Of a stretch of 64,000 bases of DNA, positions 58,131-64,000 are shown in pieces. How positions within the stretch are numbered: position 1 is the stretch's first letter; every line of letters starts with the position of its first letter. Position numbers and translations under genes: made by a program. The notes below the pieces were generated by a model. That model saw only the letters and a list, made by a program, of their open reading frames with translations. It was not told the origin of the DNA and ran no database searches. Origin of the DNA: Trichobilharzia szidati (lineage: Eukaryota; Platyhelminthes; Trematoda; Strigeidida; Schistosomatidae); the NCBI GenBank assembly GCA_944472155.2, contig OX235279.1, positions 54,471,564 through 54,535,563 of the forward strand. The letters run 5' to 3'.

Positions 58131-59834
58131 AAAAAGTTTGGTTATAACCGACATTTCGTTTACATCCATGCGTCATCAACCAAATAAATGTTACTGTCTC
58201 GAATACGCTGGAGTATAATATTGTCTCTGGGAAACTACTAGACTAAATCGGAACACTGGAAAGAATCCCAATTAATAATTCAGGTTTGTTGCTCCTTCTA
58301 TTAATCTCGTGTTTGTGATTAAAATCAAAAGCTAAGTTTTTAAGCTCTTTGTGTGGAAAATGTGCCAACTATTCAGTTACTAATTAAGAAATTCTGATTT
58401 AAACATTTACAGAATAGTGATATATTGGGTGAATAAATATATCCCTTCCGAACTATTTTCGTATCAAAGACTCTTCATCAACATACTTTTTTAAAAATAA
58501 TGTATCAAAATTATTCCTATCATATAGTAATGTCAGTCAGTAATTAATATCAAGTTTGAGGCATAAAACGGATGAAAATACTTAAGAAAAGTCAGAACCT
58601 ATAATTTGACAAAGTTATCAACAAGCAGTTTGTAAGACAATGGTAATTATTTATAGCTAATTCAACTGACCTCTTCGTATTTTGAACTTCTTGCGTAATC
58701 ACTTATTCTTATTAAGTGCAGTTATGTTACAAATGATCTATTATTTTGTGTCATTTGCTAGGATAAATGTATAAAAAACCAACAATATTTTAATATAGGC
58801 TTAAAAGAATATTTAAAATCAAGTTTATGACCCGTTCATATGATGTGGTTTGAGAAAGATGGCGTGAGGCATCTATTTCTAGTATAAGGTGAGTTTCATG
58901 ATTTCAAGTGCTCTGGAAGCTACTTCGGGACTTGGACTGAATCCCTAACCTTCAGAGATGTTTAGGTCCATAACATGTATGTTTGACTATGTACACATAT
59001 AAAGTGATAAGCACAGTAGGATATAACACCGTTATTCATACGCTATGAAGTTTCCCACTACAACAAAATTTCCCCCCAATGAGAATGAAATTAAATCATT
59101 ACTTAGTGATAAGACATTTGGAGTGACGCTCAAACGCCAAAGTTACATAAAAATAATTTTTGAGGCTGACTGAATTATTGCAGCCTTTTGTTGGACAAAG
59201 TGTTTAGCTCATTTCAAAGGATAGTTTTTATCTTATGCTAAGCAAATTTATACACTGTCACATCACGTTGGGCCTTCTGTAGACAGATCGTCTTATTGAC
59301 GTAGTGAGAAAATTCTTTGACATGCTCAAGTCACTGAGCTATCAAAGTTTCCATTTATCATTATGCTTCAAATCATCTGTATTTCTTATTGTTTCAATCA
59401 TACATTGGTAGCTATGAAAACTTGGGCGCATTTTTTATTACTTTTCAACAAAATGCTGTAGAATTCTGGAAGGAATTGAAGAAAAAATTGTAGAGAATTG
59501 TATCTTTGTTGATATGGAATGATATTGTGTCGCATGATATACTGCAGGTTATTAGTTTACCTGTAGAAGACGGAATATTTTTGCAACAATTTACGCTGAG
59601 AATTTCTGTACTATGTCTTAACATGTTGTCTGAAATAAATATTTATTATTATAAAATTATTATAATGAATATATGTTGATCGAACGCTTTCAGATGTAAA
59701 TTTTACATTGCCAGTTTATAGAAGAAGGGTGTGGGGAAATGATTAAAGGAAATTTTTTTTGAAACAAGGTGAAACAAAATATTAGTCATCTGTAGGAAAA
59801 GATATTTAATAGTGAAGAATCAGCGTCAAGAAGA
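58131..59834. other. AT-rich DNA without a recognised gene
   Basis: GGACTTGGACTGAATCCC near 58940 resembles a pol III B box but lacks an A box. Otherwise nothing recognised. Confidence 0.3.
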
Positions 59835-61700
59835 ATTTAAAAGGCAATTCAGCGAAGAAAATTTTCTTTATCGACGAAATCATCTTCAGAGGCTGTACAA
59901 TAGTATTTATATTTACCGAAAATGTATATTGGTCTATTATTGAGTATTAGGGAGGGTGACATAACTGATATAATTACTTAAAAGTGGCTTTAAAAGTAAA
60001 ATATAAAAGTTGTAAATTACGTAGTACTCAACAGCACAAAGGAAGAAAAGGTTGGAAATTTGATAAAGTTAACATTTTTATTAAGTGAGTAGAAAGGTAG
60101 TTAAGTGTTAATTTAACAAGTGTGAAGAGGGTGAGAAAATGTACAAAAGGAACATATGAGCATGATAATAGTGAATTAATTATTAAACTAAAAGTAAAAT
60201 CAAGAACTAAAACATAAAAACTTTGCAGAGCTAAAGACCATGGTAGAATGAGACTAGACAAACTTTTTCTACATATAGAGTTCGGGAGTGTATGGATGAA
60301 TTACAGGCGCCTCTGCCATACACAAATGCCGAAACCTAACACTCTTTGTACCACTTGGTCATACCTTTTACATTATGTTGAAAGATGACTCCGGTGGAGC
60401 TGCGTGGCATGAGTTCACTGGGTTTCGAGAATTGAGCTAGTAACTGTCTTGCATTGTTCCTTTTGCTAACCATGCCGGAAAGCGTTCAGAGATGCGTTTG
60501 GAAAGTGTGCGCTTTGCGCAGGCAATAAAGCTAGCTCCGCAGGAACAAGTGTATTTATTGAAGTGACCCAAAGTGATAGTAGTTTATCATTCACACATCC
60601 ATTGATCATTTGTCTGCTGTAGAAACTGATTCGTAGCTCAGCCGAAAAGAAGGCTTTTCTCAGTAATGTGCATAAGGGGTTCTTCAGGATCTCAGCAGCG
60701 GTATCAACTTTAAGTTTAACGTTAATAAAAAGCAGTTTCTTCGGGGCCGTCCGGGTTCTTTCGGGCCTTTTCTTTACTTTCAGATTTTTCTCAATTAATA
60801 TTGGAAGATATCTATTAGCCTAGAGGTCTTATCTGAATCTCTCCAGTTTACCATCGATTGTATCACTGGTACATACTCTTCGTATTCTTGAGGATAAAGA
60901 ATGGATCATATTTCTCTTTATTCTCAAAAGGACCAAACTATGAAAATTCGTGCGTTGACCATTCCATGTTGGTTTCTTGTAGATCGATCTTTAAAGAGAA
61001 CAGTCAGATCTCCGAGTTCACGTAAACTGGATGGCATGATGGCAGTTGTTGAACTCTTTACTTATCATTTTGATGCTAGTATTCTAGTCACATATGATGA
61101 GAGTATCATCTATGTATCTTTGGTACAGATGGGAACTGTCGATAGTGGGTCGTAACATACTATTCTCTAGACTTACCAAGAAGCAATCTGCAGGTAAAGG
61201 ATCCACTGGCGACACCACTCCTACTCCATCTCTTTGTCTATGGAGCGTTTTGTTCAACTTGAACTGGACATTAAAAGTGCAACTCAATAGTAGTTTTTTT
61301 AAGTAGTGGATCCAGGTACCCACGTCTACATTGTTATCCTCGATGAATTTGCATATATAGCAAAACGTTTCAGAGAGAGGAACATTAGTGAAAAGAAGCG
61401 TAACATCCATGGATATCATTTTCTTCCCGGATACATTAGCACCACCTTTATCGGGATGGATTAGCACCAAGTCTTTATTCCTTAAAATCTCACGTAGTTG
61501 CTTTCTGTGCTCAGGTGGAATCAATTGTTTGGCATTTGGTTTTGTACTAATATGCTGATGACAGCTATCTAGCACTGTGAACTTGAATTGTTCATATGAT
61601 TTACTTGACACTGGGAGAAGATAACTTGTCTAATGGATCAGAGCTTCAAAATGGACTTTTATATCCAAGTGACTAATTTGTCAATTTTGAACATGAGTTT
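59835..61700 (-). mobile_element. Penelope-like element copy 10, minus strand
   Basis: From right to left: an N-terminal region LLPVSSKSYEQFKFTVLDSC...LREILRNKDLVLIHPDKGGANV, then an abrupt junction at about 61427 to motif A (MISMDVTLLFTNVPLSE); about 170 residues of RT are missing. Next come a degenerate motif B (DGVGVVSPVDPLPADCF) and an intact motif C (YQRYIDDTLIICD, near 61100). These are followed by decayed thumb and linker, GIY-YIG entry KYTCSCGASFIACAKRTLSKRISE (about 60555-60480), the C-terminal tail RFRHLCMAEAPVIH near 60330, and a terminal repeat with TTCTTCGCTGAA near 59845. Multiple frameshifts occur below 61084. Confidence 0.85.
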
Positions 61701-61717
61701 GTTTTTATATTTATCTT

Positions 61718-63155
61718 ATGAAGGTGTGGAAAGAAGGCAAAGTACATGAAGATTGGAAGAAAGGATACTTATTCAAACTACCAAAGAAAGGAGACTTAAG
61801 TCAATGCAAGAACTGGCGCGGAATTATGCTCCTGTCCATCCCAAGCAAAATACTAAGCCGCATCATCCTGAAGAGAATCAAACATGCACTGGATGAAAAA
61901 GCTTTGACCGGAACAGGCTGGATTCAGGAGAAACAAGTCATGCATTGATCAGATCGCCACATTACGGATCATCATTGAACAAAGCTTGGAATGGCAGTCA
62001 CCTCTCTATCTCAACTTCATCGACTTTGAAAAGGCCTTCGACAGCGTCGATCGAGAGGTGATTTGGCAACTACTTCGCTACTACGGGGTGCCGCCGACAA
62101 TTATACATCTCATCCAACAGCTGTACGACAATGCTGCATGCCAAGTAATCCACAACCGGAAATTCACGGAATCCTTCGAAGTGAGGAGAGGAATAAGACA
62201 AGGCTGCCTACTGTCGCCAATGATTTTCCTGATTGCAGTAGATTGAATAATGCGACAGATAGCGGGCAATGGGGAAACAGGCATAAAATGGACTCACACA
62301 AAGAACTTAGAGGATCTGGACTTCGCCGACGATATATGTCTGATTTCCCACAAACTGGAAGGTATGCAAGCGAAAAGCAACAAGTTGGCAGAAGAAGCAT
62401 CAAAGATAGGACTTCAGGTGAACATAGAGAAAACAAAGGTGATGAAGATTCCTGGGAAACACCACCAGCAGCAACAACAACAACAGACAACAATCAGCCA
62501 GCATAAATGGAAGGAATATGAAAGAAACAACCTCTTTTACCTACAGACCTAGGAAGCATCGTTTCAACTACAGGCGGAACTGACGAGGATATCAATGCAA
62601 GAATCGGAAAAGCAAGACAAGCTTTCACTACTCTCAAGTCTGTGTGGAGGTCAACAACACTCAGCATGAAAAATAAGATCCGGATTTTCAACTCCAATGT
62701 GAAGTCAGTCAGTGCTACTATACGGATCAGAGACTTGGCGCGTCATAAAGAGCACCTCAAACAAACTACAGGCCTTCATAAACAGCTGTCTTCGCTCAAT
62801 ACTCAAGATCAGATGGCCAGAAACGATCAGCAATGGGGATCTCTGGGAGCGAACCGACCAGGAACCGATTGTGCAACAAATAGGCAGGAAGAAATGGAGA
62901 TGGATTGGCCATACTCTGAGGAAACCAGCAAGTGACATCACTAGACAAGCCCTTGAGTGGAAACCCAAAGGGCAGCGGCGAATTGGTCGTCCAAGGGTGA
63001 CTTGGAGGAGGTCATGTGAAGAGGAGATGAAAGCGTGTGGGCAGACTTGGAGCCAGGTGAAAACTCTGTCAGACAACCGAACGCAATGGAGACGCGCGGC
63101 TGAAGCCCTATGTTCCTCCAGGAATTAAACGATACAATAATAATAATAATAAGAA
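61718..63155 (+). mobile_element. RTE-clade LINE, longest copy, frameshifted
   Basis: Contains RT motif 1 (GDLSQCKNWRGIMLLSIPSKILSRIIL), motif A (YLNFIDFEKAFDSVDREVIW), motif B (RRGIRQGCLLSPMIFLIAVD), motif C (LDFADDICLISHK), a poly-Gln tract (about 62463-62485) and the C-terminal IGRKKWRWIGHTLRKP, RPRVTWRRSCEEEM and EALCSSRN. It ends in an ATAATAATAATAATAA tail. Defects: a frameshift near 61930, a TGA for Trp at 62244-62246, and frameshifts near 62550 and 62700. The endonuclease is missing. It lies head to head with PLE copy 10, only ~20 bp away. Confidence 0.9.
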
Positions 63156-63279
63156 GACATCAGAATAAATCAAAATGTCTTTTATAGCAAAGTTTCAGAA
63201 ACGTCTTTTAATAGGGTCTAATATTTCCTTCAACCACTTGGTAAGCTTCTGAGCTTGAGATGCGCACATAAACACTATG

Positions 63280-63440
63280 TAGAATACAGTAACACTAAGT
63301 TTGTTGATTTTCAGAAGATAATAAATGTGTGATGATTGCGGATTAAATTTATTTTCAAAAAGTCTCACAGTGTTATACAACATTATTTACTGATGATGTT
63401 TCGAGTCCAACTGATTGCTCATATGTATATGATTATGAGA
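63280..63440. repeat. Dispersed hairpin repeat R5, copy c
   Basis: Shares ACAGTGTTATAC, TTACTGATGATGTTTCGAGTCC and GATTGCTCATATG-like text with the copies at 37431 and 51755. It is the most diverged of the three. Confidence 0.6.
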
Positions 63441-63930
63441 ATTCAATTGTGCAGAAGTTTTCAATGTATTTAGTCCCATTATATTTCCTCTTCAAACACT
63501 ATTTACATGTAAAGTAATAATTTTAAGTGCATCACGTGACGTAGTATTAATGCATATGAAAAAGAACCAGTTGTGCATATTTTTTCATTTCCTTCAAAAA
63601 TTGCACAGTGTTTTGCTGAGAGCAAATAAAATATATGCGTGATCACTTGATATAACTGCATGCATGAAACAATAAGAAATTAAGAAGAGTTTAGGCATTT
63701 TGATGGATTGAAATTCTGGTAACCACGTGAGTTAAGCAGGCCAGTAGTATTGATGTTGATCTTTCTTGTATAAATGCTCAGAATGTAGGTGGATTTCAAA
63801 TTCTGCTACTTGCAGCTGAATCTCAACATCAAAGATATTGTACTATTTTGATTTCACACTAGTAACTAGTGTGATGCGTCTAGTCCTCTCTTTGGTGCAG
63901 ACTGAATTCTATCAGTCAGGAGATCAATCG
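63441..63930. other. No gene seen
   Basis: AT-rich flank; nothing recognised. Confidence 0.35.
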
Positions 63931-63935
63931 CGAGC

Positions 63936-64000
63936 CCGAATAGCTCAGTGGTAACATCTCTGACTGCAGCACTGTGTGACGCGGGTTCGAATCTCAGAAG
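63936..64000 (+). mobile_element. tRNA-like SINE head, cut by the window edge
   Basis: TAGCTCAGTGGTAACATC (A box) and GCGGGTTCGAATCTC (B box) are spaced about 35 bases apart as in a tRNA. The D stem (GCTC with CATC) and T stem do not pair, so a SINE head or tRNA pseudogene is more likely than a working tRNA. The body lies beyond the window. Confidence 0.55.

Noticed and set aside
63936..64000. Functional tRNA gene at the window end
   Set aside because: A and B boxes are present, but the D and T stems have multiple mismatches and the 3' end is not visible.
1..64000. CRISPR array, bacterial operons or a prokaryotic defence system
   Set aside because: The window has introns, poly(A) signals, TATA boxes and eukaryotic retroelements; no regularly spaced short repeats are present.

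Overview
This is an AT-rich eukaryotic window that looks like blood-fluke (Schistosoma or a close schistosomatid) nuclear DNA. The evidence is (i) small two-EF-hand genes of the schistosome 8-kDa calcium-binding type, (ii) short pol III retroposons with a tRNA-like B box followed by a hammerhead-ribozyme-like core, as in the schistosome Sm-alpha family, and (iii) a repeat load made of Penelope-like elements (PLEs), RTE-clade (SR2-like) LINEs and a Ty3/gypsy fragment. Species was not determined.

Host genes. Five small EF-hand genes are dispersed over about 52 kb: gene 1 at 3522-3883 (+), gene 2 at 30607-30981 (+), gene 3 at 45909-46822 (-), gene 4 at 48322-49686 (-) and gene 5 at 55302-55683 (+). 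In the models built here each has a tiny first coding exon and one phase-2 intron, placed 11-12 residues before the first calcium loop. The second exon encodes both EF-hands. Products are 73-89 residues with no signal peptide or membrane segment. Genes 3 and 4, the only ones on the minus strand, lie between two arms of a ~346-bp inverted repeat (44143-44489 and 51893-52238), so one inversion could explain the arrangement. A probable last exon of an unrecognised minus-strand gene is at 1924-2153.

Mobile DNA. About ten PLE copies or fragments are present (4.4-6.0, 10.5-11.8, 12.1-12.3, 13.2-15.4, 24.2-25.1, 28.0-28.4, 32.6-33.3, 33.9-35.8, 58.0-58.1 and 59.8-61.7 kb). Two keep long inverted terminal repeats, and one of these has a 12-bp target-site duplication. 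There are four RTE fragments (18.2, 19.8-20.6, 40.3-41.1 and 61.7-63.2 kb), a gypsy integrase plus 3' LTR (42.0-43.5 kb), hammerhead-type SINEs (8.6, 9.1, 13.0 and 23.5 kb), a second tRNA-headed SINE family (23.0-23.3 and 47.9-48.1 kb), and several dispersed repeats I cannot name. Every transposon reading frame seen is broken or truncated.

The remaining 1-3 kb stretches are AT-rich, without a convincing gene; they are described individually. All exon models come from reading splice signals and frames by eye and need transcript support.
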